Below are positions 7,538 to 17,013 of a DNA stretch of 64,000 nt, one piece after another (position 1 is the stretch's first letter; every line of letters starts with the position of its first letter). Under the pieces are notes generated by a model. The model was not told the DNA's origin. It saw only the letters and a program-made list of their open reading frames with translations, and ran no database searches. This DNA is from Nocardioides faecalis. Its GTDB lineage: Bacteria > Actinomycetota > Actinomycetes > Propionibacteriales > Nocardioidaceae. A program made the translations under genes and the position numbers. The DNA is taken from contig NZ_CP074406.1 of NCBI RefSeq assembly GCF_018388425.1, positions 2,666,001 through 2,730,000 of the forward strand, given 5' to 3'.

Positions 7538-9604
7538 TCAGCGGGCGGGCACCTCGGCGGCGCCCAGCGGCACGGTGGCGAAGTCGATCGGTGCAGCGTC
7601 CAGCTCGGCCCGCACCCGCAACGCCGTACCTGCGCGGCGCAGGCCCGCGACCTCGACCGGTGCGGGCGCCAGGGCCCCGGCGCGCTCCACCGAGCCGAGG
7701 ACACCGTCCGCGAGCCGCACGCCCCGGGCCGCCAGCGCGGCGCCGGCAGTGCTCATCCGACGGCCCTCACCGTGCAGCTCGAGCACCGCGCCACGTGCGG
7801 TCGCGAGCCGCGCGCCGAGCAGGAGCGCCGCCTCGCCGTCGGCGTCGCTGCTGGCGTGCACCACGACGGCAGCGCCGGGCTCGGGTGACGGCGTGCCGGG
7901 GGCGACGAGCACCACCGGCGCCTCGGTGGCCGCGCCCACCGCGACCAGCGCCGGGTCGTCGGACCAGGCGAGAAGTCCCTGCGGCGCCAGCACGCCGACC
8001 AGCTCCACGAGGTCCTGGGCGACGTCGGCGCTGGGGTGGGCGATGACCCGCACCGGCACACCGAGCTCCTCGCCGCGGCGCACGAGCACCTGCTGGCGCT
8101 CCATGGCGGCGGCCATCTCGGTCAGGTCCAGCGACAGGCCGCTGCCGACCTCCAGCGGTCGTCCCTGCGGCGTCAGCTCCGCGACGACGATCTCGGCCGG
8201 CCGGGCGCCGCCCAGCGCCGCGACGGCGAGATCGAGCAGCACCCGGTCGTCCCGCTCGTCCCCACCGTCCCCACCGTCCCCACCGTCTCGGCCGTCTCCG
8301 CCACCCCGACCGCGGCCGGTGAGCACGAGCACCCGGTCCACGGCCTGCTCCCCGAGCGCGGCCCGCTCCGCCTCGGCGATGTCACGGGCGACGCGGCGGC
8401 GCGGGTAGGCCAGGTTCAGCAGCGGGCCGGTCATCACCGTGGTGACCAGCGCCATGATCACCATCATGGTGAACAGCTCGTCGCTGAGCAGGCCGAGCTC
8501 GCGGCCGACCGAGAGGATCACGAGCTCGGTCAGGCCGCGGGTGTTCATCAAGATCCCCAGCGCATTGGCCTGCCAGTGCGGCACCCCGGCCGAGCGGGCT
8601 CCGAGGTAGGCGCCGACGTACTTGCCGGCGATGGCGACGGCCAGGATCGCCGCCAGCTGCAGCAGGTTCTCCGCGCTCAACCCGCGCACGTCGACCGCCA
8701 GCCCGGCGACCAGGAAGAACACCGGCAGCAGCAGGAGCACCGAGAGCTGCTCGAGGCGGACCAGGATCTCGTGCCGCAGCGCCGCGGCCTCGGCGTGCGG
8801 CATGATCGCGCCGAACAGGAAGGCGCCGAAGATGAAGTGCACGCCGAGGTACTCGGTGGCGGCGGAGAACAGCAGGATGCCGACCAGCACGATCGACAGG
8901 ATCGTCGGCGTCAGCTCCCCGGCCCGGCGGTACATCGTGGTCAGACGGGTCAGCACGGGGCGGACCACGAGGATCGCGAACAGCGCGAACGGCAGGGCCA
9001 GGTAGATCACCCACGACGGGCCGTGGCCGTGGCCCTCGCCGCCGGCGATGCCGATCACCACGGCCAGCATCGTCCAGGCCAGGACGTCGTCGGTGGCGGC
9101 GCACGCCAGCGCCAGCCCACCGGTCTCGGTGCGGTTCATCCGCCGGTCGGCGAGGATCCGCGCCAGCACCGGGAACGCCGTGATCGACATCGCCGCACCC
9201 AGGAACAGCGCGTACGGCAGCAGGTCGGCCCCGTCCGCGCGCAGGTCGCGCAGCAGCAGCGCCAGGCCGAGACCCATCGTGAACGGCAGCGCGATCGAGA
9301 GCACCGACACCGACGCGGCGACCCGGCCGCGGCCCCGGACCAGCGACACGTCGAGCTCGAGGCCCACCACGAACATGAACAGCACCAGCCCCATGTCGGC
9401 CAGCAGCTTCAGGAACGGCAGGGTGTCGGCCGGGAACAGGAAGTCGCTGACTCCCTCGCCGAGCAGGCTGGGGCCGAGCAGGACGCCGGCGAAGATCTCG
9501 CCGACCACCGGCGGGATGCCGATCCGGCCCGCGGCGAGACCGGCGAGGCGGGCCACCACGATGATGAGGGCGAGCTGGCCCAGGATCACGGTGATGTCGA
9601 GCAT
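7538..9604 (-). CDS. Cation:proton antiporter (CPA2/Kef type) with C-terminal regulatory region
   Basis: 688 residues. The first roughly 390 residues hold about twelve membrane helices typical of the monovalent cation:proton antiporter-2 family, beginning with ILGQLALIIVVARLAG and including IGIPPVVGEIFAGVLLGP, a signature of this family. The cytosolic remainder resembles universal-stress-protein-like domains (strands VDRVLVLTG, AEIVVAELTP, VRVIAHPSADVA) broken by a GGDGRDGGDGGDGGDERD low-complexity linker. It exchanges Na+ or K+ for H+ at the inner membrane. The start ATG (9602-9604) has GGAGGTCGCC just upstream. The C-terminus ends inside a tandem-repeat array. Confidence 0.88.
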   Translation of the reverse strand: MLDITVILGQLALIIVVARLAGLAAGRIGIPPVVGEIFAGVLLGPSLLGEGVSDFLFPADTLPFLKLLADMGLVLFMFVVGLELDVSLVRGRGRVAASVSVLSIALPFTMGLGLALLLRDLRADGADLLPYALFLGAAMSITAFPVLARILADRRMNRTETGGLALACAATDDVLAWTMLAVVIGIAGGEGHGHGPSWVIYLALPFALFAILVVRPVLTRLTTMYRRAGELTPTILSIVLVGILLFSAATEYLGVHFIFGAFLFGAIMPHAEAAALRHEILVRLEQLSVLLLLPVFFLVAGLAVDVRGLSAENLLQLAAILAVAIAGKYVGAYLGARSAGVPHWQANALGILMNTRGLTELVILSVGRELGLLSDELFTMMVIMALVTTVMTGPLLNLAYPRRRVARDIAEAERAALGEQAVDRVLVLTGRGRGGGDGRDGGDGGDGGDERDDRVLLDLAVAALGGARPAEIVVAELTPQGRPLEVGSGLSLDLTEMAAAMERQQVLVRRGEELGVPVRVIAHPSADVAQDLVELVGVLAPQGLLAWSDDPALVAVGAATEAPVVLVAPGTPSPEPGAAVVVHASSDADGEAALLLGARLATARGAVLELHGEGRRMSTAGAALAARGVRLADGVLGSVERAGALAPAPVEVAGLRRAGTALRVRAELDAAPIDFATVPLGAAEVPAR

Positions 9605-9659
9605 GGCGACCTCCTGCGGCCGGTCCGGCGACGCCTTCGGGCGTCAGCCTAGGGCGCCG

Positions 9660-9690
9660 GGGGCCGCCTCGGGGCCGCCTCGGGGCCGAC
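9660..9690. repeat. 11-bp tandem repeat downstream of the ABC permease
   Basis: Almost three copies of GGGGCCGCCTC stand just beyond the stop codon of the permease gene (stop 9696-9698). The rest of the 9605-9695 gap shows nothing else beyond the ribosome binding site of the antiporter gene. Confidence 0.8.
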
Positions 9691-9695
9691 GACGA

Positions 9696-10856
9696 TCAGG
9701 TCGACTCCCAGCGGAAGAGCAGGGCCGCGAGCGCGGTGACGACGGCGGCGAACCCGGCGAGCACCAGCAGCGCCGGCACGGCGGCGGCCGGGCCCTCCCC
9801 GCGCACCATCACGTCCAGCATGCCCTCGTTGAGGTGCTTGAGCGGCAGCACGCCGGCCAGCCGTTGCAGCCAGTCGGGGGCACCTTCGAGGGAGAAGAAG
9901 GAGCCACTGAGGAACGCCATCGGCAGGACCAGGAAGTTGGCCAGGTTCACCGCTCCCTCGGTGGTTCGCGCGACTGCCCCGGCGAGCAGGCCGAGCGCCA
10001 TGAAGCACAGCGTGCCGACGGCGACCAGCGGCACGGCCATCCACCACGAGCCGGTCAGGGTGAGCCCGAAGGCACCGGCCCCGACACCGAGGAAGATCGC
10101 CAGCTGGCCGAGCGCGATCAACAGGGTCACCGCGACCCGGGCGCCGACGATGGTGCCGGTGGACACGGGCGCCAGCTGCAGGCGGCGCAGCAGCTTGCTC
10201 TGCCGCCAGCCCTGCAACGTGGCCGCGGCCCCGAAGGCGGCGCTCATCGCCACCGCCCAGCCGAGCAGGCCGGGCGTGACGAACTGGATGGTGGTCAGCG
10301 AGTCGTCCTCGACCGCCTCGGTCACCAGCGAGTACGCCGGCGGTTGCCCCGTCGCGGCGACGTTGGCGCCGTCGACGAACGCCTGCAGGGTGCCCTGGGT
10401 GACCGCGGCCCGGACCTGGTCGGTCTGGGTGTAGTGCGCCACCACGCGGTCGCCCTGCTGGGTCAGCACCACGTCGGCGTCGCCCTTGCGGACCTCCGCC
10501 AGCGCGGCGTCGAGGTCGTCGCTGCGGGTCACCTCGAAGGTCGCCGCGAACGCCTCGCGCTGCTCGGCGGGCAGGTCCTCCAGCAGCGGCACCGCGCCGA
10601 CCTGCACCAGGTCGATCTCGGACTGCTCCTGGTTCGCCAGCAGGCCACCGAAGAGCACCAGGAACATCAGCGGGAACACGACGGAGAAGAAGACCGCGGC
10701 CTTGTCGCGCAGGAAGCCGCGCAGGATCGCCACCGACAACGCCCGAAACGCCGCGGCCCGGCCCGCGCCGGTCTCGGTGCCGGTGCCGGTGCCGGTGCCG
10801 GTGCCGGTGCCGGTGGGCGTCTCGGCTCCGGCCCGGGTGGTCTCGTGGCGGCTCAT
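9696..10856 (-). CDS. ABC-2 type transporter permease
   Basis: 386 residues, starting at the ATG at 10854-10856 which overlaps the ATPase stop (ATGA). After a Thr/Gly-rich N-terminus made by a hexanucleotide repeat comes one helix (AAVFFSVVFPLMFLVLFGGL), a large external loop of about 140 residues, and five C-terminal helices, the ABC-2 layout. It forms the membrane channel for the ATPase encoded directly upstream and probably exports a lipid, drug or peptide; the substrate cannot be told. The N-terminal TGTG run has no counterpart in the family. Confidence 0.88.
   Translation of the reverse strand: MSRHETTRAGAETPTGTGTGTGTGTGTETGAGRAAAFRALSVAILRGFLRDKAAVFFSVVFPLMFLVLFGGLLANQEQSEIDLVQVGAVPLLEDLPAEQREAFAATFEVTRSDDLDAALAEVRKGDADVVLTQQGDRVVAHYTQTDQVRAAVTQGTLQAFVDGANVAATGQPPAYSLVTEAVEDDSLTTIQFVTPGLLGWAVAMSAAFGAAATLQGWRQSKLLRRLQLAPVSTGTIVGARVAVTLLIALGQLAIFLGVGAGAFGLTLTGSWWMAVPLVAVGTLCFMALGLLAGAVARTTEGAVNLANFLVLPMAFLSGSFFSLEGAPDWLQRLAGVLPLKHLNEGMLDVMVRGEGPAAAVPALLVLAGFAAVVTALAALLFRWEST
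10771..10818. repeat. Hexanucleotide repeat in the permease N-terminus
   Basis: About seven copies of GGTGCC on the plus strand (GGCACC in coding sense) encode a Thr-Gly repeat near residues 12-25 of the permease. Six-base units cannot shift the frame, so slippage would only lengthen the N-terminal tail. Confidence 0.85.
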
Positions 10857-11752
10857 GCGCGGAACTCCCGTCCGGTCAGGGCGAGGAAGACGTCCTCCAG
10901 GTTTGCCGTGTGCACGCTCAGCCCGGCGAGGGCGTCGCGGGCGCCGAGTGCAGCGACGACGGCACCGGGGTCCCGGGTGGTGAGCACGAGCCCGTCGACG
11001 GTCTCGGTGCTCTCCAGCACCGCAGGCAGCGCGGCGGCGTCCGAGGCCGCCAGGGCGCCGGGGGCCAGCGTGATCCGCACCGGCGCGTCGAGGTCGCGCA
11101 CCAGCGCGGTGGGGGTGTCGAGCCGCAGCACCCGGCCGGCGTCCATCACCGCCACCCGGTCGCACAGCACCTCGGCCTCGTCCATGTGGTGCGTGGTGAG
11201 CACGACCGTGCGTCCGCTGTCGTTGATCGAGGACAGCAGGTCCCACAGGTTGCGCCGCGACTGCGGGTCGAGCGCGGCGGTGGGCTCGTCGAGGAAGACC
11301 AGCTCGGGATCGTGGACCAGGGCGCAGGCGATCGAGAGCCGCTGTGCCTGGCCCCCGGAGAGATCCTCGACCCGGGCGTTCGCGCGCTCGCCGAGGCCCA
11401 CGCGCTCCAGCCACGCGTCCGCGGGGCCGCGGCCGACGCCGTACAGGCTGGCGAAGGTGTGGATCTGCTCGCGGGCGGTGAGCCGCTCGAAGAAGGACGA
11501 CGCCTGCAGCTGCACCCCGATCCGCGGCCGCAGCCGCGGGTTGCGGGGCCAGGTCGGCTCCCCCAGCACCCGCACCTCGCCGCGGTCCGGGCGGCGCAGC
11601 CCCTCGAGCATCTCCAGCAGGGTGGTCTTCCCCGCGCCGTTGGGTCCGACCACGCCGAGGAACTCGCCGCGCGCCACCTCCAACGACACCTCGGCCACCG
11701 CCGCGAACCCGTCGTAGCTCTTCGCCAGGTCATGTGCACTGATCGCAGACAT
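10853..11752 (-). CDS. ABC transporter ATP-binding protein
   Basis: 299 residues; the start ATG at 11750-11752 (MSAISAHDLAKSYDGF) is the natural start, the frame being open further upstream without meaning. Walker A is GPNGAGKTT, the signature is LSGGQAQRLSIA, Walker B is ELVFLDEPTAALDP and the switch His is in LTTHHMDEAE. It is a DrrA/CcmA-type exporter ATPase with a C-terminal extension of about 90 residues. It couples ATP hydrolysis to transport by the ABC-2 permease with which its stop codon overlaps. Confidence 0.93.
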   Translation of the reverse strand: MSAISAHDLAKSYDGFAAVAEVSLEVARGEFLGVVGPNGAGKTTLLEMLEGLRRPDRGEVRVLGEPTWPRNPRLRPRIGVQLQASSFFERLTAREQIHTFASLYGVGRGPADAWLERVGLGERANARVEDLSGGQAQRLSIACALVHDPELVFLDEPTAALDPQSRRNLWDLLSSINDSGRTVVLTTHHMDEAEVLCDRVAVMDAGRVLRLDTPTALVRDLDAPVRITLAPGALAASDAAALPAVLESTETVDGLVLTTRDPGAVVAALGARDALAGLSVHTANLEDVFLALTGREFRA

Positions 11753-11805
11753 CGGTGAGCACCCTAGGCCCCGGCGCCCCCCGTCCCGGCGGTCCCGGGG
11801 CGGGC

Positions 11806-14800
11806 TCAGGTCAGCAGCGTGCGCACCACGCGCAATCCGACGGAGACCTTGGCGATGTCGGTCGGCTCGTCCTCGCACACCTGCGCCAGCGAGCGCGCCG
11901 CCTGCTCGACCACGCCGTCGGCCTGCTTCTCCCAGGCCGCCACCCGGCGCTGCGCCCGCCTCCGGCCGGCATCGACATCGGTCTCGGCACCGGTGTCGGT
12001 GTCGGTGTCGGTGCCCTCATCGGCATCGGTGGCCTCCGAGGTCGCCTCGAGGTCGACGTCGGTGGTCGCCGCGAGCACCTTCTCGGTCAGCTGGGCGTGC
12101 ACGCCGTGCAGGTCCTCGCGCAGCGCGGCGCGGGCCATCGTCTGCCACTGGTCGTCGCGGGGCAGGTCGGTGATCCGGCGCTGCAGCGTGGAGATGCCGA
12201 GCCGCTCGGCGAGCGCGAAGTGCACGCGCGCCACCTCGGCGGGGTCGAGGGCGTCGCGGCCGGCGATCTCGACCACGTCGAGCAGCATGTGCGCGACGGC
12301 GTACGACGCCACCCGGGCGGCGAGCTCGGCGGGCACCTCGGCGTCCTCGAGCCACTGGCGCCGGGACTCGTAGGCGGCGAGCTCGGAGCCGCACAGCAGC
12401 TCGGGCAGCCGGAGCATGGTGGCCTGCACCGGCTCGGCGAACTCGGCGACGGTGGAGGCGCTGTCCAGCGGGGTGCGCCGGTTGCTGATGAGCCACCGGG
12501 AGGCCCGCTCCACCAGCGTGCGCATCGCGACCCGCATCCGGGTCTGCAGCAGGGCCGGCATCACGTTGTCGTACTGCTCCAGCTCGGTGCGCAGCGCCAG
12601 CGACCCGAAGATCTCGCGCGCCACGAAGTTCGCCCGGGTGAGGTCGGCGGCCGACGCGCCGGTCTCCACGCTCAACCGCGGCCAGTAGGTCATCCCGGCC
12701 CCGTTGACCAGGTCGTTGACGACCTGCGTGACGATGATCTGGCGGCGCAGCGGGTGGTCGCGGACCTGCTCGGCGTACCCCTCGCGCACCGGTGCGGGGA
12801 AGTAGGACTCCAGGTCGATGGTCAGGTAGGGGTCCTCGGGCAGGTCGGAGGCGAGCAGCTCCTCGCTCAGCACGATCTTGGTGTAGGCCATCAGCACCGC
12901 GAGCTCGGGCTGGGTGAGCACGCCCTTCGCGTCGATCCGGCGCCGCACCTCCTGCCGCGAGGGCAGCGCCTCGAGCGCGCGGTCCAGCAGGCCACGGCCC
13001 TCCAGGTGCCGCATCCACTCCTCGTGCACGTGCAGCAGCGACGGGGCGTTGCGCGCCGCGTTGGCCAGGGTCAGGTTCTGCTCGTAGTTGTCGCGCAGCA
13101 CCAGCTCGGCGACCTCGTCGGTCATCGACGCCAGCAGCTCGTTGCGCTGCTTGGCCGTCAGGTCGCCGGCCTGGACCACCCGGTCGAGCAGGATCTTCAG
13201 GTTCACCTCGTGGTCGGAGGTGTCCACGCCGGCGGAGTTGTCGATGAAGTCGGTGTTGATCAGGCCACCGTTGAGGGCGTACTCGATGCGCCCGCGCTGG
13301 GTGAAGCCCAGGTTGCCGCCCTCGCCCACGCAGCGCACCCGCAGCTGCGCACCGTCGACCCGGATCGCGTCGTTGGACTTGTCCCCGGCGTCGGCCTGCG
13401 ACTCCGTCGACGCCTTCACGTAGGTGCCGATGCCGCCGTTCCACAGCAGGTCGACGGGGGCGAGCAGGATCGCGCGGATCAGGTCCGCTGGTGTCATCCG
13501 CGCCACGTCGTCGGCGATGCCGAGGGCGTCGCGGACGTGCTGGTTGAGCGGGATCGACTTCGCGCTGCGCGAGTACACCCCGCCGCCGGTGGAGATCAGC
13601 GAGGTGTCGTAGTCGGCCCAGCTGGACCGGGGCAGCTCGAAGAGCCGCCGGCGCTCGGCGTACGACGTCGCCGCGTCGGGCTGGGGGTCGAGGAAGATGT
13701 CGCGGTGGTCGAACGCCGCGACCAGCCGGATGTGCTCGGAGCAGAGCATGCCGTTGCCGAAGACGTCGCCGGACATGTCGCCGATGCCGACGACGGTGAT
13801 GTCCTCGTCCTGGCAGTCCACCCCGAGCTCGCGGAAGTGTCGGCGCACCGAGACCCAGGCGCCGCGCGCGGTGATCCCCATCGCCTTGTGGTCATAGCCC
13901 ACCGAGCCGCCGCTGGCGAAGGCGTCGCCGAGCCAGAACCGGTAGTCGGCAGCGACCCCGTTGGCGATGTCGGAGAAGCTCGCGGTCCCCTTGTCCGCAG
14001 CGACCACCAGGTAGGTGTCGTCGTCGTCGTGACGCACCACGTCGGGCGGTGGCACGACCTCGCCGCCGACGAGGTTGTCGGTGAGGTCGAGCAGCCCGCG
14101 GATGAAGGTGCGGTAGCAGGCCACCCCCTCCCCGAGCCACGCCTCCCGGTCGGAGGGGTCGGGCAGCTGCTTGGCGTAGAACCCGCCCTTCGCCCCGACC
14201 GGGACGATCACGGTGTTCTTGACCATCTGCGCCTTGACCAGGCCGAGGATCTCGGTGCGGTAGTCGTCGCGCCGGTCCGACCAGCGCAGCCCGCCGCGCG
14301 CGACCGCGCCGAAGCGCAGGTGCACGCCCTCCACCCGCGGGGAGTAGACGAAGATCTCGAACCGCGGGCGCGGGTCCGGCAGGTCGGGGACCTTGGTGGG
14401 GTCGAGCTTCAGCGACAGGTACGGCTTCGGCCGCCCCGTACGACGTGGTGCGGGCCGGGTACCCCCGCGCCCGATGTGGCCGGCGGGGTCGGTGCCCGGC
14501 AGCGGCTCGTCGTCGTCCTGGAAGTAGTTGGTGCGCAGCGTGGCACGCACCAGCGCCAGGTAGGAGCGCAGGATCCGGTCGGCGTCCAGGCTGACCACGT
14601 CGTCGAGGGCCCGCTCGGCGCGCTGGACCAGCGCGGCCTCCCGCTCGGCGCGACCGGCCTCGGCGGCGGGGTCGAAGCGGGCCTCGAACAGGTGCACCAG
14701 CAGCCGGGTCAGGTCGACGTTGTCGACCAGCGCGGCCTCGATGGAGCCCAGCGAGAACGGGCTGCTGCCCTGCTTCATGTAGCGGGCGTAGGCACGCAGC

Positions 14801-16962
14801 ACCATCGCCTGGCGCCAGGTCAGCGCGGCCCGCAGCACCAGCCGGTTGAACCCGTCGGTCTCGGTCAAGCCGTCCCACATCGCCCGCAGCGCGTCCGAGA
14901 ACAGGGCGCGGGCGTGCTCGGGCAGCGCGGCGTCGTGCCGCAGCCCGAAGTCGTAGACGTAGGTGGGCCGCTCCAGGCCGGTGAGGCTGTAGGGCCGTTC
15001 GTCGATGACCTCCACCCCCAGCGAGGAGAGCATCGGCAGCACGTCGCTGAGCGAGAGCGGCTCGCCGACGCGGAACACCTTGAACCGGGCCTCGCCGTCG
15101 TCGGCGTCCAGGTCGGCGTACAGCGTCTGGTCGAGGCCGCCCGAGGAGATGCCCTCGAGCCGGGCGACGTCGACCGCGGCGGTGCGGGCGGTGAAGTCCT
15201 CCTTGTAGGCCTCGGGGAAGGCCTCGCCGTAGCGCCGGCCCAGCACCGCGCCGACCTCCTCGCCGTACTCGGCGCTCACGGCGTCCAGGAAGTCCTCGGT
15301 CCACGACCGCGACGCGTCCACGAGGCGCCGCTCCAGGTCGGCGGTGTCGATGTCGTCGCCGATCAGCTCGCCCCGGGGCACGTGCACCACGAAGTGCACC
15401 CGCGCGGTGGCGGACTGGCTGATCGAGACGCTGAACTCGACGTCGTCGGCAGTGATCCGGCCGCGGCCGATCCGGTCGAGCAGGATGCGCACGAACCGCT
15501 GCCGGACACCGGTGTTGTAGCGGTCCCGGGGCAGGTAGACCAGCACCGAGAGGTAGCGGCCGTAGGTGTCGCGCCGGATCAGCAGCCGCACCGCGCGACG
15601 CTCGCGCGCCTGCATCGCAGCCTGCACGATCGGCACCAGCTCGTCGACCGGGGTATGGAACAGCTCGTCGCGCGGGTAGGTCTCCAGCGTGTCCAGGAGG
15701 GCGGCGCCGTCGTGGCTCTTGGCGTCGAAGCCGCTGCGCCGCAGCACCTCGGCCACCTTCTCCCGCAGCAGCGGGATCCGCAGCAGCGACTCGGTGTAGG
15801 CGGCGCTGGAGAGCAGGCCCAGGAAGCGGCGCTCGCCGACGACCTCGCCGTCGGGGCCGAACACCTTCACGCTCACGTTGTCCAGGTAGGCGCGCCGGTG
15901 CACCGTGGAGCGCGAGTTGGCCTTGGCCAGCACCAGCAGGGTCTTCTCCCGCGCCTTCGCCCGCACCGCCTCGGGCAGCCGGGTCAGCGACACCTCCTCG
16001 GCCTCCGGTGTGCGCCGCTCCCGCAGGATGCCCAGGCCGGTCCCCGGCACGGGGCGCAGCACCTCGTCGTGACCGCCGCCGGACACCGGGACGCGCTCCA
16101 GCAGGTACTCGCGGTAGCCGATGAAGGTGAAGTGCTCGTCGGCGAGCCACTCCAGCAGCTTCTTGGCCTGGGCCACCTCCGCGGCGTCCACCGGCAGCGT
16201 GGCCTCGTCCAGGTCCGCGACGATGTCGGCGACCTGCTGGGTCATCCGCGGCCAGTCCGACACCGCGGCCTGCACGTCGCGCAGCACCCGCAGGCAGGCC
16301 TGGCCCACGTGGTGCGGCGACTGCGCGTCGTCCCCGTCGCGGTCACCCTCGCTGCTCCCGTCGCGGTCTTCCTCTCGGTCACCGTCGCGGTCACCGTCGT
16401 CGGGCAACCGGGCGATCTCGACGTGCATCCAGGACTCGCGGATGGCGTCGGGTGCCGGCGCCGTGGAACCGGCGAGGACAGGCTCCGCGGACAACAGCCG
16501 GCCCTCGGCGTCGCGGCGCACGTCGAAGGTGGGGTGCACGACCATCCGCAGGTCGTGCAGCCTGCTGCCCAGCTCCATCGTGATCGAGTCGACCAGGAAC
16601 GGCATGTCGTCGCAGACCACCTCCACCACCGAGTGCCCGGCGGCGGACCAGCCGTGCTCGCCGACGGTGGGGGTGAACACCCGGACCTTCGGCATCCCGG
16701 GCAGCCGCTGCTGGGCGAGGTGCTGGTGGGAGGCGAACGCCCCGTAGACGTCGACGTCGGTGCGGGCCGCGAGCTCGTCGGTGCCTGCGTGCCGGTAGTA
16801 GGCCGGGAGCAGCGTGGCCAGGCTCTCGACGTCCGCCTGGCCCGCTTCGCCCGCGCCGCCCGCGGCGCGGTGGCGTCCCGAGCCGGCCAGGGCCGCGGCG
16901 GCGGAGAAGATGCGCTCCCGATCAGGGTCGGACATGTCGGGGCCGAGCGTCGTCTTTGACAC
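11806..16962 (-). CDS. gdh: NAD-specific glutamate dehydrogenase, 180 kDa class
   Basis: 1718 residues, matching the very large GDH class first known from Streptomyces; it converts glutamate to 2-oxoglutarate and ammonia with NAD+. The catalytic core near residues 830-1200 has the dinucleotide and substrate segments such as FGAVARGGLRWSDRRDDYRTE, GAKGGFYAK and GIGDMSGDVFGNGMLCS. The long N-terminal part contains ACT-like regulatory modules. Two Asp-rich inserts look locally expanded: DGDRDGDREEDRDG near residue 200 and DEGTDTDTDTGAE near 1650. I used the GTG at 16960-16962; the ATG at 16933-16935 is an equally possible start. It stands alone, upstream of the ABC pair on the same strand. Confidence 0.93.
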   Translation of the reverse strand: MSKTTLGPDMSDPDRERIFSAAAALAGSGRHRAAGGAGEAGQADVESLATLLPAYYRHAGTDELAARTDVDVYGAFASHQHLAQQRLPGMPKVRVFTPTVGEHGWSAAGHSVVEVVCDDMPFLVDSITMELGSRLHDLRMVVHPTFDVRRDAEGRLLSAEPVLAGSTAPAPDAIRESWMHVEIARLPDDGDRDGDREEDRDGSSEGDRDGDDAQSPHHVGQACLRVLRDVQAAVSDWPRMTQQVADIVADLDEATLPVDAAEVAQAKKLLEWLADEHFTFIGYREYLLERVPVSGGGHDEVLRPVPGTGLGILRERRTPEAEEVSLTRLPEAVRAKAREKTLLVLAKANSRSTVHRRAYLDNVSVKVFGPDGEVVGERRFLGLLSSAAYTESLLRIPLLREKVAEVLRRSGFDAKSHDGAALLDTLETYPRDELFHTPVDELVPIVQAAMQARERRAVRLLIRRDTYGRYLSVLVYLPRDRYNTGVRQRFVRILLDRIGRGRITADDVEFSVSISQSATARVHFVVHVPRGELIGDDIDTADLERRLVDASRSWTEDFLDAVSAEYGEEVGAVLGRRYGEAFPEAYKEDFTARTAAVDVARLEGISSGGLDQTLYADLDADDGEARFKVFRVGEPLSLSDVLPMLSSLGVEVIDERPYSLTGLERPTYVYDFGLRHDAALPEHARALFSDALRAMWDGLTETDGFNRLVLRAALTWRQAMVLRAYARYMKQGSSPFSLGSIEAALVDNVDLTRLLVHLFEARFDPAAEAGRAEREAALVQRAERALDDVVSLDADRILRSYLALVRATLRTNYFQDDDEPLPGTDPAGHIGRGGTRPAPRRTGRPKPYLSLKLDPTKVPDLPDPRPRFEIFVYSPRVEGVHLRFGAVARGGLRWSDRRDDYRTEILGLVKAQMVKNTVIVPVGAKGGFYAKQLPDPSDREAWLGEGVACYRTFIRGLLDLTDNLVGGEVVPPPDVVRHDDDDTYLVVAADKGTASFSDIANGVAADYRFWLGDAFASGGSVGYDHKAMGITARGAWVSVRRHFRELGVDCQDEDITVVGIGDMSGDVFGNGMLCSEHIRLVAAFDHRDIFLDPQPDAATSYAERRRLFELPRSSWADYDTSLISTGGGVYSRSAKSIPLNQHVRDALGIADDVARMTPADLIRAILLAPVDLLWNGGIGTYVKASTESQADAGDKSNDAIRVDGAQLRVRCVGEGGNLGFTQRGRIEYALNGGLINTDFIDNSAGVDTSDHEVNLKILLDRVVQAGDLTAKQRNELLASMTDEVAELVLRDNYEQNLTLANAARNAPSLLHVHEEWMRHLEGRGLLDRALEALPSRQEVRRRIDAKGVLTQPELAVLMAYTKIVLSEELLASDLPEDPYLTIDLESYFPAPVREGYAEQVRDHPLRRQIIVTQVVNDLVNGAGMTYWPRLSVETGASAADLTRANFVAREIFGSLALRTELEQYDNVMPALLQTRMRVAMRTLVERASRWLISNRRTPLDSASTVAEFAEPVQATMLRLPELLCGSELAAYESRRQWLEDAEVPAELAARVASYAVAHMLLDVVEIAGRDALDPAEVARVHFALAERLGISTLQRRITDLPRDDQWQTMARAALREDLHGVHAQLTEKVLAATTDVDLEATSEATDADEGTDTDTDTGAETDVDAGRRRAQRRVAAWEKQADGVVEQAARSLAQVCEDEPTDIAKVSVGLRVVRTLLT

Positions 16963-17013
16963 GCCTCGACCCTAGGGGGCGCCCGAAACCCGGACAACCG
17001 TGTGCGGTGCGCC

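Noticed and set aside
11755..16959. A plus-strand open frame of more than 1700 codons opposite glutamate dehydrogenase
   Set aside because: It is the antisense shadow of a conserved enzyme in high-GC DNA, rich in His/Gln/Val-Gly without motifs.
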